Shown here piece after piece: positions 27,573-37,967 of a stretch of DNA of 64,000 nucleotides (the first letter of the stretch is position 1; each line of letters opens with the position of its first letter). Position numbers and translations under genes: made by a program. The notes below the pieces were generated by a model. That model did no database searches, was not told where the DNA came from, and was given only the letters and a program-made list of their open reading frames with translations. The DNA comes from an uncultured Planktomarina sp. (GTDB taxonomy: Bacteria > Pseudomonadota > Alphaproteobacteria > Rhodobacterales > Rhodobacteraceae), in NCBI GenBank assembly GCA_905182535.1, contig CAJJBZ010000005.1:1-64000 (forward strand), given 5' to 3'.

Positions 27573-28757
27573 ATGCCCACCTCGATCATTTCCCGCAATC
27601 GCAATTATTTGGGTTTGCTAGCGGCGAATACGATCCTTGGATCTGCAATGCCAATGTTGATTATTCTGGGTGGTCTGGCAGGTTTATTGCTGGCGCCGTC
27701 GATCGCGCTAGCGACTTTGCCAGCTTCACTTCAAACGCTTGCGGGGTTGCTCGCCGCAGCGCCGTTTTCTCTTCTGATGGGCAAGCTGGGCCGGAAAACT
27801 GGCTTTGTCACAGGCGTTGCCGTCGCTATTGTGGGTGCGCTGATTGGAGTCTGGGCGCTGTTTGCCGGCAGTTTCATTCTTCTGTGTATCGCGCACCTCG
27901 CACTTGGGGCCGCACTTGCGTGCTATCAGTATTTCCGATTTGCCGCTGCTGAGACCGTCAGTACGGAATGGCGGCCTGTCGCGATTTCATTGATGCTTAC
28001 GTCGGGACTGATTGCAGCCTTCGTCGGGCCACAAATGTTTATTGTCGCGAAAGATGCCTTCGCGCAAGTTCCTCTGGCCGGCGCTTATGCAGCGCTTGTG
28101 GCTTTCTCGCTCATTGGCCTGATCCCGTTGGCATTGACCAAACTACCCAACCCACCGAAAATTACGCCGCGGAGCCTCAAGCAGCGCTTATCTTCGTTGT
28201 CGGTGCTCAAGCGAAAACCCATACGGCTTGCGGTTGGGCTTGGAGCAGTCTCTCAAGGAATCATGGTATTTTTGATGGTGCCAACGCCACTGGCAATGAT
28301 TGGGTACGACTTTAGCGAGGCAATCGCGGGAGATGTCATTCGTTGGCATGTCGTGGCGATGTTTGCCCCCAGTTTTTTTACTGGATTCTTAATCAAGAAA
28401 TTCGGTGTGAAACCGGCGCAATGATTGGAATTGCTCTTATTGGTTGTATCGTCGATTGCTGCGCTTAGTGGCCTCACCTCTGTTCATTTTTACGGATCAC
28501 TTATTCTATTGGGCATCGGATGGAATTTTGGCTTTATCGGCGCAACAACTATGCTGACGAATTCTGTGGCCGAGGGAGAAAGGGCGCTGGTGCAAGGTGC
28601 GAACGATACGATGATTGGGCTCGTTTCAACACTTTGTGCATTTGCAGCTGGAGCCATTATAGCAGGGTTCGGTTGGGCCACGCTTACCGGTGTCTCGTTG
28701 GTACTCTTGGTTCTGGCATCTGCAGTTTTCCTTAAAGAAGCGCGCAAGGTCGCTTAA
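27573..28757 (+). pseudogene. MFS transporter with an internal stop, inside an IS-flanked island
   Basis: About 394 codons in one frame from ATG 27573 (MPTSIISRNRNYLGLLAANT) to 28757, broken by one TGA at 28422-28424. There are about 12 hydrophobic segments and MFS loop features (MGKLGRKTGF after helix 2; LIKKFGVKP). Downstream of the stop the sequence may also switch frame twice for a few residues (GCGCAATGATTGGAATTGC reads MIGIAL in the other frame). Substrate unknown. Codon use is richer in G+C than the flanking genes. Possibly functional if the stop is a sequence error. Confidence 0.7.
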
Positions 28758-28805
28758 GTTACCTAGGAAGCAGAAACCTGGCGCTCGCATCTGACCCAGC
28801 ATTAG

Positions 28806-29213
28806 TCAAAATGAGCTTAAACCGACATTTACGACCTGCAAAAACGAGCGTTTTGGGGTAGACCTCAGGGTCCAGCGTCTGGGATAAAACGCTCGTTCCG
28901 CTCTGCTTGATTGTGTTAACGTCTGGTCAACTTGCCAGCTGATGTTCCATGATGGTCTGCGCCAATGCCAGCAGAGCCACTTCTCGAACCCGGGGGCACA
29001 ATGCTGAACCCAGCGATAGATCGTGGTGTGATCGACGCCCACGCCCCGCTCCTCAAGCATTTCCTCAAGGTCTCGATAGCTGACCTCGTAACGACACCAC
29101 CAACGCACCGCCCAAAGAATGACTTCGCCGCATTAATGATGCCGTTTAAAACCATTCGTCATTGCAATATCTCTGGTTTCCTCCAATCATCGTAAGTGCG
29201 AAAATTATTTGAA
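28806..29213 (-). mobile_element. IS6-family transposase remnant, right copy
   Basis: On the minus strand the transposase N-terminus reads MTNGFKRHH, a stop, then GEVILWAVRWWCRYEVSYRD and LEEMLEERGVGVDHTTIYRW. This is typical IS6 sequence up to WQVDQT, where homology stops. A terminal-repeat-like GGGCCCTACTTCAAAT lies upstream of the gene (29206-29221 region). The catalytic DDE core is missing. The copy is inverted relative to the one at 26963. Confidence 0.75.
28843..28897. repeat. Perfect 12-bp inverted repeat inside the IS remnant
   Basis: AACGAGCGTTTT (28843-28854) and AAAACGCTCGTT (28886-28897) are exact reverse complements 31 bp apart. They sit where transposase homology ends, so they could be the ends of a small inserted element, a strong stem-loop, or a joint of two deleted elements. 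Confidence 0.7.
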
Positions 29214-29461
29214 GTAGGGCCCATAATCGCAGAGTACGCCCGCTTATTATAACCCGTCCAAACTAGCGCGGCAGTCGTGCTTATAACCTCCCTATTCTCA
29301 ATCGCAGTAAGCGTTTCCCTTTGGGGGCGAGTGCCAGGGCGCAGAAGCCGACCAGCGCCATGGGCTAATTCATGGCCACTAACTAGATTAAGCAGAACTA
29401 ACGAAACACTATTTAGAAGCAGTTTTCCCTTGCGGCACCCAGCACTCAGCTTATTGTATAC
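29214..29461 (-). pseudogene. Fragment of an unknown protein with an HExxH metalloprotease motif
   Basis: The minus strand is open from 29461 to the IS copy. It reads a hydrophobic run LLLNSVSLVLLNLVSGHELA, then HGAGRLLRPGTRPQRETLTA and IENREVISTTAALVWTGYNK. GHELAHG fits the zinc-binding HExxH of metallopeptidases, with a conserved-looking Glu-Asn (IEN) 25 residues on, somewhat like M91-type effector domains. There is no start codon at its left and the frame enters the IS6 copy and stops at 29159, so it is a truncated remnant. Family uncertain. Confidence 0.4.
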
Positions 29462-29565
29462 TCATGAGTAAACAACCATCGCCCCCTTGTCCTATCAATG
29501 TAAATACTTGTTTCTCAGATGTATAATCTTGTGCCCTTGGTAAAATTATATTCAGGTCAATTATA

Positions 29566-30561
29566 ATGAGCCGTGACAAAGAGATCCAAAAATTTTTAAC
29601 TACTGCTGGCTGGGGTTCCGCTAAGCGTACACCGCTGGCCGGAGACGCGGGAAACAGGCGATACGAGCGGCTTACCGATCCCGTTAAGGGCCAAGCAGTT
29701 TTGATGGATGCAGACCCCCTTTTAGGTGAAAATATCCAACCTTTTCTTAATATCGCAGTACACCTTGCGAGCTGTAACCTTTCTTCACCCACAATATTTG
29801 AAAAAAATGACAGCCAAGGCCTCATCTTGATGCAAGATTTTGGTGATGGGCTGCTGTTTAATATTGCCGAAGAATCGCCCGATCTTGAGCTCAAGCTATA
29901 CCGCCTAGCACTGGAGGCCTTGGATCAGCTTCACAAAAACCCACCACCTCCAAACACTGGGCAATATATGGCAGCAGAAATGGCCAATGCCGCTGAAACC
30001 ACCCTAACGTGGTACTGCAGTCCAGACCTCGCAGGAAAAATTGGGGCTATGCTTCAACAGCAACTCGACACTCTTGATTGGTCAAGTCCTGTTTTGGTTT
30101 TACGTGACTACCATGCGCAAAACTTGATCTACAGACACGGTGGAAAAGGCCTCAATAAAATGGGGTTACTAGATTTTCAAGACGCTCAGCTTGGTCATCC
30201 ACTTTATGATGCAGCCTCCTTGATTCACGATGCACGACGGAGCTTAAATCCAACTGTAGTTAAGATAATAAAGCGAGAACTTGCTGCAAAGTATGTGGGA
30301 TCTGATAGCTTTGAACATGCCTTTTCGACCCTAAGTGCGCAACGCAACTTAAGGATCTTAGCCCAGTTTGCGCGCCTTTGCCTGCGCGACAGCAAGCCTG
30401 GATTTCTTGATTTAATGCCCCATGTTTGGAACAATCTTTGGCGAGACCTAAGCCACCCAAGCCTTGTAGGTTTGGCCGAAACCTGTGACAACTTACCACC
30501 ACCCAGCCCAGAGCTACGATCTGAATTGAGAGTAAAATGCGTAAGCCGCCCCATGAACTGA
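29566..30561 (+). CDS. amgK: Anomeric sugar kinase AmgK (aminoglycoside phosphotransferase fold)
   Basis: 331 residues with kinase motifs: catalytic loop LVLRDYHAQNLIYR and metal site LLDFQDAQLGHPLYD. In alphaproteobacteria and pseudomonads AmgK phosphorylates N-acetylmuramate and N-acetylglucosamine at C1 for cell-wall recycling. It overlaps the murU gene by 25 bp, which is the usual pair and supports the call over a resistance enzyme. In related genomes tsaE often lies just upstream; here that position holds the IS-flanked island. Confidence 0.85.
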   Translation: MSRDKEIQKFLTTAGWGSAKRTPLAGDAGNRRYERLTDPVKGQAVLMDADPLLGENIQPFLNIAVHLASCNLSSPTIFEKNDSQGLILMQDFGDGLLFNIAEESPDLELKLYRLALEALDQLHKNPPPPNTGQYMAAEMANAAETTLTWYCSPDLAGKIGAMLQQQLDTLDWSSPVLVLRDYHAQNLIYRHGGKGLNKMGLLDFQDAQLGHPLYDAASLIHDARRSLNPTVVKIIKRELAAKYVGSDSFEHAFSTLSAQRNLRILAQFARLCLRDSKPGFLDLMPHVWNNLWRDLSHPSLVGLAETCDNLPPPSPELRSELRVKCVSRPMN

Positions 30562-31223
30562 TGCTGTTCGCTGCGGGTTTCGGCAGTCGGATGCAACCCC
30601 TTACGGCAGACCTACCAAAGCCGCTGATCTCCGTCGCCGGACGCAGCTTGCTGGACCGCACGCTTAAGCTTGCGTGGGTGGGCGGTATTTCCAAAATTGT
30701 TGTGAACACCCACTACCTTGGCCACAAAATTCAAGATCATCTGAAAAATCAGCCTGTCACCGTAGTGCATGAGACAAAGATCCTAAACACCGGCGGCGGT
30801 CTAAAAAATGCCCGCTCGCACTTCGAGGGTCCAGCGGTCTTTACCAGTAATGGTGACGCAATATGGTCTGGGCCCAACCCCTTTAAGGTGCTTACGCAAC
30901 ACTGGCGGGATGGCTGCGAGGCTCTGCTTTTATGTGCACCGGTGAGTCAAGTGGAAGGCCGTGCCGAACCAGGAGATTTCTCAGTCACAGAAGACGGTAC
31001 CGTCACACGCGGCGGAGACTGGGTTTATTTGGGCGTGCAGATAATCCAGTTAGGCGCAGTAGAAAGTATTGCTGACGAAGCTTATTCACTAAATCTTGTT
31101 TGGGATCAGCTTATCGCGCGGGGTACCCTGCGCACGGCACCCTATACCGGCAAATGGTGCGATATTGGCAAGCCCGAAAATATTGCCTTAGCCGCCAAAA
31201 TTTTGGATAGTCCACATGTTTAG
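30537..31223 (+). CDS. murU: N-acetylmuramate-1-phosphate uridylyltransferase MurU
   Basis: 228 residues of the nucleotidyltransferase family with the signature FAAGFGSRMQPLTADLPKPL, the metal Asp in FTSNGDAIW and a late Asp in KWCDIGKPEN. MurU turns MurNAc-1-phosphate into UDP-MurNAc, the step after AmgK, bypassing de novo MurA/MurB. It overlaps amgK upstream and the addB start by 8 bp downstream. Confidence 0.88.
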   Translation: MRKPPHELMLFAAGFGSRMQPLTADLPKPLISVAGRSLLDRTLKLAWVGGISKIVVNTHYLGHKIQDHLKNQPVTVVHETKILNTGGGLKNARSHFEGPAVFTSNGDAIWSGPNPFKVLTQHWRDGCEALLLCAPVSQVEGRAEPGDFSVTEDGTVTRGGDWVYLGVQIIQLGAVESIADEAYSLNLVWDQLIARGTLRTAPYTGKWCDIGKPENIALAAKILDSPHV

Positions 31224-34134
31224 TGCCCAGAGATCTCCACGCATTTTTGGCACCCACTCCGGGCAGGAGTTTCCAGCCACATTGCTGGAGGGTTTGACCC
31301 AAAGATTGCAGCACAGCCCACCCAAAGATTGGGCTCGTGTTGAGGTCTACGTCAACACCCGCCGGATGCAGCGGCGATTATCAGAGCTTTTCCTTAAGGG
31401 CCCCGCGCGATTGATGCCTAAAATTCATTTAGTCACAGACTTGGCCAAAAACCTTAGGCTCACCGAACTACCCATGCCGGTCCCAGCCCTGCGGCGGCGG
31501 CTAGAAATCGCCCAATTGGTGCGCCAACTGCTCAGCCAAGTTGACGGCTTAGCGCCACGCAGCGCTGTGTTTGATCTAGCCAACAGTTTAGCCGCTTTGA
31601 TGGATGAAATGCAGGGCGAGGGTATTGTGCCCGAAGCCATCACTAATCTCAACGTATCAGATATTTCTGGGCATTGGGAAAGAGCGCTTAAGTTTATCAA
31701 TATTGTGCAGCGGTATTTTGAACATGGTACCACGCCAGATGTGGAAACCCGCCAGCGCGCCAGCGTCTTAGCGCTGACAGAGGGTTGGAAAATGTTGCCG
31801 CCCGAGCACCCGATCATCCTGGCTGGATCAACCGGATCACGTGGCACCACCTTTCTGTTAATGCAGGCCATTGCCCGCCTGCCACAGGGCGCACTCATTC
31901 TGCCGGGCTTTGATTTTGATATGCCCAACCGCGTATGGGACAGGCTTGCCGATCCAAAAACCAGCGAGGATCACCCTCAATACAGGTTTTCGCGCCTTCT
32001 CACATCACTGGAGATTGCACCAACACAGGTCGAAGCTTGGACCTCGGCACCACCAGAGGCCCCAGCCCGCAATAAACTCATCTCTTTGGCGCTGCGCCCT
32101 GCCCCAGTCACGCACCACTGGCGGCAAGAAGGCCCATCGCTTAAAGGCCTTGATAAAGCAACCGGTGACATCACTTGGCTTGAGGCCCCAAACCAAAGGG
32201 TTGAGGCTATGGCCATTGCCCTAAGATTGCGACAAGCAGCTGATACGGGCCAAACAGCAGCGGTGATCACCCCAGATCGAAACCTAACGCGGCGCATTGC
32301 GACAGCTTTGGCTGCATGGAACATCACCCCCGATGACAGCGCCGGCATCCCGCTGAGCCTGACAGCACCAGGGCGGTTTTTGCTGCATGTTTTGGATCTA
32401 ACACAGCCACAGATAACCTCTGAAACCTTACTGGTTCTGTTGAAACACCCGCTGGCCCATTCCGGCAGTGACCGCGGCCAGCACCTGCTAAACACTCGTG
32501 ATTTAGAGTTATATCTGCGCCGTCGAGGCCCTGCATTCTTGTCAATCGAAGCGCTTTACAAATGGGCTGAAGCCCAAGATCACTATCGACCTTGGGTCAA
32601 TTGGATTGTGAGCAGCGTCTTTACAACATGGCCAACAGGGACCCAGCCGCTAGAACGCTGGCTTGATCATCACTGTGCGGTAGCAAAGACCCTGTCCAAC
32701 GGCCCATCCGACGCAGAGGGCAAGCTGTGGCAGCAAGCCCCCGGACGCGACACGAAAACAGCTATTGATAATTTAATCCAACATGCCACCGCCGCAGGTG
32801 ATCTAGAGCTACTGGACTACAGTGCAGTTTTGCGCGGTGTATTAAGTTCTGGTGAAACCCGCAATCAAAATCAAGCACATCCCAATATCTTAATATGGGG
32901 CACACTTGAGGCGCGGGTGCAAAGCGCAGATTTAGTGATCCTTGCAGGGTTAAATGATGGCACATGGCCCGAGCCCCCTGCCCCTGATCCTTGGCTCAAC
33001 CGCAGCTTACGGCTTCAGGCTGGATTACTACTACCTGAAAGGCGGATTGGCCTGTCGGCCCATGACTTTCAGCAAGCTATTGGGGCCAAAGTCGTTTGGG
33101 TGACCCGCTCCTTGCGTTCAGATGATGTGGAAACGGTGCCATCGCGTTGGCTCAACCGGATTGAAAACCTTTTGAATGGACTGCCAAAGCCTGATGGCGG
33201 TTCTTGGATGAAAGATATGCGCCGTCGTGGCGATTACTGGCTTGATTTGGTTGAAGCGGTTGAGGCCACCACCGCACCACAACAAATAGCCCGACCCTCT
33301 GTAGTACCCCCACTTCAGAGCAGGCCCACAAAATTGCCCATTACGGATATCAAGCATCTTGTTCGGGACCCCTATGCCATTTATGCCAAGCACGTCTTAA
33401 ACCTGCGGCGCTTGGATCCACTGGCAAAGTCTCCCGATGCGCCCCTGCGCGGAACAGTTATTCACGACGTTTTAGAAGCTTTCATAAAAGCTGGGCCTTG
33501 GAGCGATGCCGCCAAAGCCAAAGCAGCTTTACTGCGCTTGTCTACAGATATGCTAAAAGAGCTCGTCCCGTGGCCCGCTGCGCGTCGAATGTGGCAGGCT
33601 CGGGTGGCAAGGTTTGCTGACTGGTTTGTGAACAGCGAGCTACAACGTCAAGCGCAGCTTTCGTCCTCGAAAACAGAGGTCTGGGGGGAAGTAACCCTGT
33701 CTGCGCTTGGGTTTACCTTAGTAGGAAAAGCGGATCGCGTAGATCTTTTGCGCGATGGCACAGCCCATATTTACGACTACAAAACTGGTAAACCGCCAAG
33801 CAATGCCCAGCAACTGCATTTTGACAAACAGCTATTGCTTGAGGTTGAGATGTTGCGCCAGGGTGGGTTTGAAGGTCTTGGTGCGGTACATGTTACCAAT
33901 GCCACGTACATTGGCCTTGGTAATGAACCCGAAAATGCGCCAGCTCCTATCGGTGAAACCGATGTCTGGGCCGAGTTTGCGCAGTTGATAGCTGCCTATC
34001 AAAACCCTGAACAGGGATATGCGGCACGGCGCGCTATGCTAACGGCTGATGCTGCATCAGATTATGACCATCTGTCCCGCTACGGCGAGTGGAGCACCAA
34101 CCAACCCGCCCATTCAATCAAGGTGTCGAAATGA
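31216..34134 (+). CDS. addB: Double-strand break repair protein AddB
   Basis: 972 residues, the second subunit of the AddAB helicase-nuclease that resects DNA ends for RecA-dependent repair. The N-terminal half is an inactivated helicase fold; the C-terminal PDDEXK nuclease domain has its conserved residues in GKADRVDLLRDG and IYDYKTGKPPS. Stop codon overlaps the addA start (ATGA), as is usual for this pair. Confidence 0.9.
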   Translation: MFSAQRSPRIFGTHSGQEFPATLLEGLTQRLQHSPPKDWARVEVYVNTRRMQRRLSELFLKGPARLMPKIHLVTDLAKNLRLTELPMPVPALRRRLEIAQLVRQLLSQVDGLAPRSAVFDLANSLAALMDEMQGEGIVPEAITNLNVSDISGHWERALKFINIVQRYFEHGTTPDVETRQRASVLALTEGWKMLPPEHPIILAGSTGSRGTTFLLMQAIARLPQGALILPGFDFDMPNRVWDRLADPKTSEDHPQYRFSRLLTSLEIAPTQVEAWTSAPPEAPARNKLISLALRPAPVTHHWRQEGPSLKGLDKATGDITWLEAPNQRVEAMAIALRLRQAADTGQTAAVITPDRNLTRRIATALAAWNITPDDSAGIPLSLTAPGRFLLHVLDLTQPQITSETLLVLLKHPLAHSGSDRGQHLLNTRDLELYLRRRGPAFLSIEALYKWAEAQDHYRPWVNWIVSSVFTTWPTGTQPLERWLDHHCAVAKTLSNGPSDAEGKLWQQAPGRDTKTAIDNLIQHATAAGDLELLDYSAVLRGVLSSGETRNQNQAHPNILIWGTLEARVQSADLVILAGLNDGTWPEPPAPDPWLNRSLRLQAGLLLPERRIGLSAHDFQQAIGAKVVWVTRSLRSDDVETVPSRWLNRIENLLNGLPKPDGGSWMKDMRRRGDYWLDLVEAVEATTAPQQIARPSVVPPLQSRPTKLPITDIKHLVRDPYAIYAKHVLNLRRLDPLAKSPDAPLRGTVIHDVLEAFIKAGPWSDAAKAKAALLRLSTDMLKELVPWPAARRMWQARVARFADWFVNSELQRQAQLSSSKTEVWGEVTLSALGFTLVGKADRVDLLRDGTAHIYDYKTGKPPSNAQQLHFDKQLLLEVEMLRQGGFEGLGAVHVTNATYIGLGNEPENAPAPIGETDVWAEFAQLIAAYQNPEQGYAARRAMLTADAASDYDHLSRYGEWSTNQPAHSIKVSK

Positions 34135-37100
34135 AGTTGGGTGATGCAAGCCTAAGGCAGGTCGAAGCCGCACATCCAGCGCGATCCACTTGGTTGGCCG
34201 CCAATGCAGGATCTGGAAAAACCCGCGTACTAACCAACCGCGTAGCGAGGTTATTGCTTGATGGAGTGATGCCACAAAATATTTTGTGCCTCACCTACAC
34301 CAAGGCCGCCGCTTCTGAGATGCAAAACCGTCTATTTAAGCGCCTGGGGCACTGGACCATGTTGGACAATGCCGAGCTTATTGATGAGCTGCAAGAATTA
34401 GGTATTGGGCGAAGCCTAGATGCAGACGGCATTGACCGAGCACGCACACTATTTGCCCGCGCTGTTGAAGCGCCAGGCGGGCTGAAGATACAAACTATCC
34501 ACTCCTTTTGTGCATCTATCCTTCGCAGATTCCCGCTAGAAGCAGGCGTAAGCCCTCAATTTGTAGAAATTGACGAGCGAGCGCAAAAAATAATTTTAGA
34601 TGAGGTAGTTGAGGCTATTGCGAATGGTGAGAAGCGGTCCAGCTTTGACGGTATCGCGCAGCATTTTACTGGGATGGAGTTGCAGGATGTCTTGCGATCT
34701 ATCTTGGATTTTGCACACCTTTTTGAAGATGCAACAACACAGGATGATATCTGGCGTGGATTTGATTTGGCGCCCAACTATCAAGACCAAGACCTTGCGA
34801 CAGATTGTTTTTTGCCAAGTGATGCTAAAATCGTATTTGATCTTAGGGTGGTACTTTTAACCAAGGAAGGGAATGACTTCAAAGCTGGGGTGAGTTTACA
34901 GGCAATTAAGGGCCCAGATCTGACTGTGGCTGATTTGCCAGTTTTGGAATCTGTCTTTTTGACCAAATCAGGTGCAGAGCCCTTTACAGCAAAGATTGGG
35001 ACGTTTCCCACCAAAAAAACACAGCCAGAGCTACCATTTATGATACAGCTCGAAGCGCTGATGATGCGAGTTGAGGATGGTCGTCAAAAACGGTTGGCGC
35101 TGCGCGCAGCTCAGCGCACCGCTGCTCTATATGATTTCGCAACAGAATTTTTGCAAAACTACCATGACCGCAAGCAAGCGCGCGGCCTTCTGGATTTTAA
35201 CGATCTTATTTTGCGCACGCGCACCTTGCTATCAGATGAACGCGTGGCGGCTTGGGTGTTGTTCCGGCTCGATGGTGGCATTGATCATATCCTTGTGGAT
35301 GAAGCGCAAGACACCAGCCCAGCGCAATGGGATGTAATCCGGCTTTTGACGCAGGAATTCACCTCCGGACAGGGTGCGCGGGCAAATGTGCAGCGCACAA
35401 TCTTTGTGGTAGGAGACAAAAAACAATCTATCTATTCCTTTCAAGGCGCTGACCCAGAAGGCTTTGACCGGATGCGCGACCTATTCTCGGCGCAGCTGTT
35501 AGAGATTGATCAACCGTTTCAGTCGACTACATTGGACTATTCTTTCCGCTCATCCTTGGCTATTTTGGGGCTGGTTGATCAGGTTTTTGCCAACCGGGGC
35601 GGCTTGGGGTCTCAATCTGTGCATTTGGCTCATAAATCAGAGCTGCCCGGCCGCGTTGATGTTTGGCCTGTGTTTCAAAAACCAGACAAGGCCGAGGTTC
35701 GCCATTGGACGGATCCTCTGGATGAGGTGTCCACCGATCACCAAGACAAGCAATTGGCAGATGCACTTACGAGACATATTCAAAACTTAATTGAAACCGA
35801 AACCTTGACACAGCTTGACCGAAAGGGCGCTCCCTTCCACCGCAAAATTATAGCTGGTGACTTTTTGATCTTGGTGCAGGGCCGCCAAAAACTGTTGTTT
35901 CGCGAAATCCACCGGGCCTGCAAGGAGGCGGGCCTCCCTATTGCTGGCGCAGACAGGCTAAAGGTTGCGGCTGAGTTGGCGGTGCAGGATATTCGATCTC
36001 TTCTAGCGTTTTTGGCCCTTCCAGAAGATAATCTATCTCTTGCTGAGGCATTAAAGTCACCACTTTTTAACTGGTCGGAGCAAGATATGTTTGATCTCGC
36101 ACAAGGGCGTGACTCTCCGTTCTTGTGGCGCAGCCTGCAAAACCGGAAAGCAGATTTCCCCAGCACCCTCCAGCGCCTAACCGAGCTGCGAAATCTTGCA
36201 GATTTCAAACGCCCGTTCGAGCTTATTGAGCATATCTTGACAAGCCAGGGTGGACGCTCTGCGCTTTTGGGGCAATTAGGTCCTGAGGCCGCAGAGGGCA
36301 TTGATGCTTTAGTCAGCCAGTCCTTGGCCTATGAGGGGGGAAGTGTGCCCAATCTCACCGGGTTTTTGGTATGGCTCGATGCGGATGATCTTGAAATTAA
36401 GCGGCAAATGGACAATTTGGGTGACAAGATACGGGTGATGACCGTCCATGGCGCAAAAGGGCTAGAGGCCCCCATCGTGATCCTGCCAGATACCGCCGAG
36501 CGCAAAGACCCAAAAATACGAGATGTAGTAGATCATCATGGCCTCGCAGTCTGGAAACCAAATTCAAAATTTATTCCCAACACTCTTTTATCTACATTAG
36601 ATGCATTGAAATTGCGCCAGTTGGCAGAACGAGATCGGCTTTTATATGTGGCCCTTACCCGCGCAGAAAGCTGGTTGATCATCATGGGCTCGGGCGACAT
36701 CAAAGAGGGGCGTAACTGTTGGTACAACGCCATTCATGCCGCGGCCCTTACCAAGGGCGCCTTACCATTTATCACGGCCGTTGGGGTTGGGTTGCGTTAT
36801 GAACCTATACCTTGGCAAGCCGGAGAGCTGAAAGGGGTTGAAACCACAATACGGGAAGCCTGTTTGGTGCCCGACTGGGTGGCCCCATCCAACGCCGCCC
36901 CGATGTGGCCAATTATCCCGCGCACGCCCTCAGACCTAGGTGGAGAAAAAGTTGTGTCAGGTGGGTTAACTCAATCCAACCCCAACGCATTGCGCTTGGG
37001 AACAGCGGTTCACCTGCTTTTGGAAACCCTGCCAAATACAAAGCAATCCAGCTGGTCTGGCATTGCAACTCGTTTGATTGACGGCGATATTTTTTCAGCT

Positions 37101-37480
37101 GCACTGCAGGAGGCCACAGGCATTCTCACCAAGCCAGGCCTTGCGTATATTTTCGCGCCAGACAGTTTAGCAGAGGTGGATATTATCGCACATTTGCCCG
37201 AATTGGGCGGCGATGCAATCCAAGGCTCCATAGATCGATTGATCATATCTTCTCAAACGGTTCTGGCGGTGGATTTCAAAACCAACCAAATAGTTCCGGA
37301 ACTCCAAATCAGGTTCCTGAAGGTATATTGCGCCAAATGGGGGCCTATGCATCCGCACTGTCACAGATTTTTCCAGACCATAAAATTGAAACCGCTGTTT
37401 TATGGACAAAATCACAGCATCTGATGCCACTACCGCATCATCTCGTGATTTCCTCGCTCCAAAACACACCATCTGCTTGA
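34131..37480 (+). CDS. addA: Double-strand break repair helicase-nuclease AddA (C-terminal frameshift)
   Basis: UvrD-type helicase with C-terminal nuclease. Walker A AANAGSGKTRVL, motif II ILVDEAQDTSPAQW, motif VI in YVALTRAESWLI, and nuclease LAVDFKTNQIVPE. The track-level frame ends at 37424, but homology continues out of frame: PNQVPEGILRQMGAYASALS, then QIFPDHKIETAVLWTKSQ, to a TGA at 37478-37480. Adding one A at about 37301 (GGAAACT for GGAACT) joins them. ATG 34131 is chosen because it overlaps the addB stop. About 1,117 residues when repaired. Confidence 0.92.
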
Positions 37481-37540
37481 CGCTGGGCGTTTGCAACTCT
37501 AACTCTTAGCCCAAATTTTATCACATTTGGAGTATATCTC

Positions 37541-37862
37541 ATGGCCACAGTAGCCGCCACCGATGCAACTTTTGATGCCATCGTCAAAGAGTCTGACCTG
37601 CCCGTTGTTGTAGATTTTTGGGCTGAATGGTGTGGTCCTTGCAAGCAAATTGGCCCCTCGTTGGAAGAGCTCTCTATTGAAATGGAAGGCAAAATCAAAG
37701 TTGTCAAAGTCGATCGTTGATAGCAACCCATCTGCCGCAGCTGCACTTGGTGTCCGCGGTATCCCAGCATTGTTTTTGTTCAAAGATGGTCAAGTGATCT
37801 CCAACAAAACCGGTGCGGCGCCAAAAGCAGCGCTAAAAAGCTGGATCGAAGACGCAATTTAA
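37541..37862 (+). CDS. trxA: Thioredoxin (frameshifted)
   Basis: 106 residues when repaired. Active site WCGPC at residues 30-34, preceded by VVVDFWAE. At about 37714 VKVD should run into [20 protein letters not shown], but an extra C creates a stop. The cis-Pro (RGIPALF) and C-terminal helix are intact. It reduces protein disulfides in the cytoplasm. A good terminator follows. Confidence 0.9.
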
Positions 37863-37886
37863 TATCGGCATGGGTTTAAGAGAATG

Positions 37887-37910
37887 GGCGCTCCTGTGGG
37901 CGCCTTTTTC
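37887..37910 (+). terminator. Rho-independent terminator after trxA
   Basis: GGCGC (37887-37891) pairs with GCGCC (37900-37904), an 8-nt loop, followed by TTTTTC. It separates trxA from the hslVU operon. Confidence 0.75.
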
Positions 37911-37967
37911 TTGCCCTGTTGCCAGCGCGGGGAGTTCCCTTATAGCTTCCACATTGAGGAGATGCAG

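Noticed and set aside
29277-29471. Plus-strand frame to the right of the IS remnant
   Set aside because: No family resemblance; it overlaps the better supported minus-strand HExxH frame.
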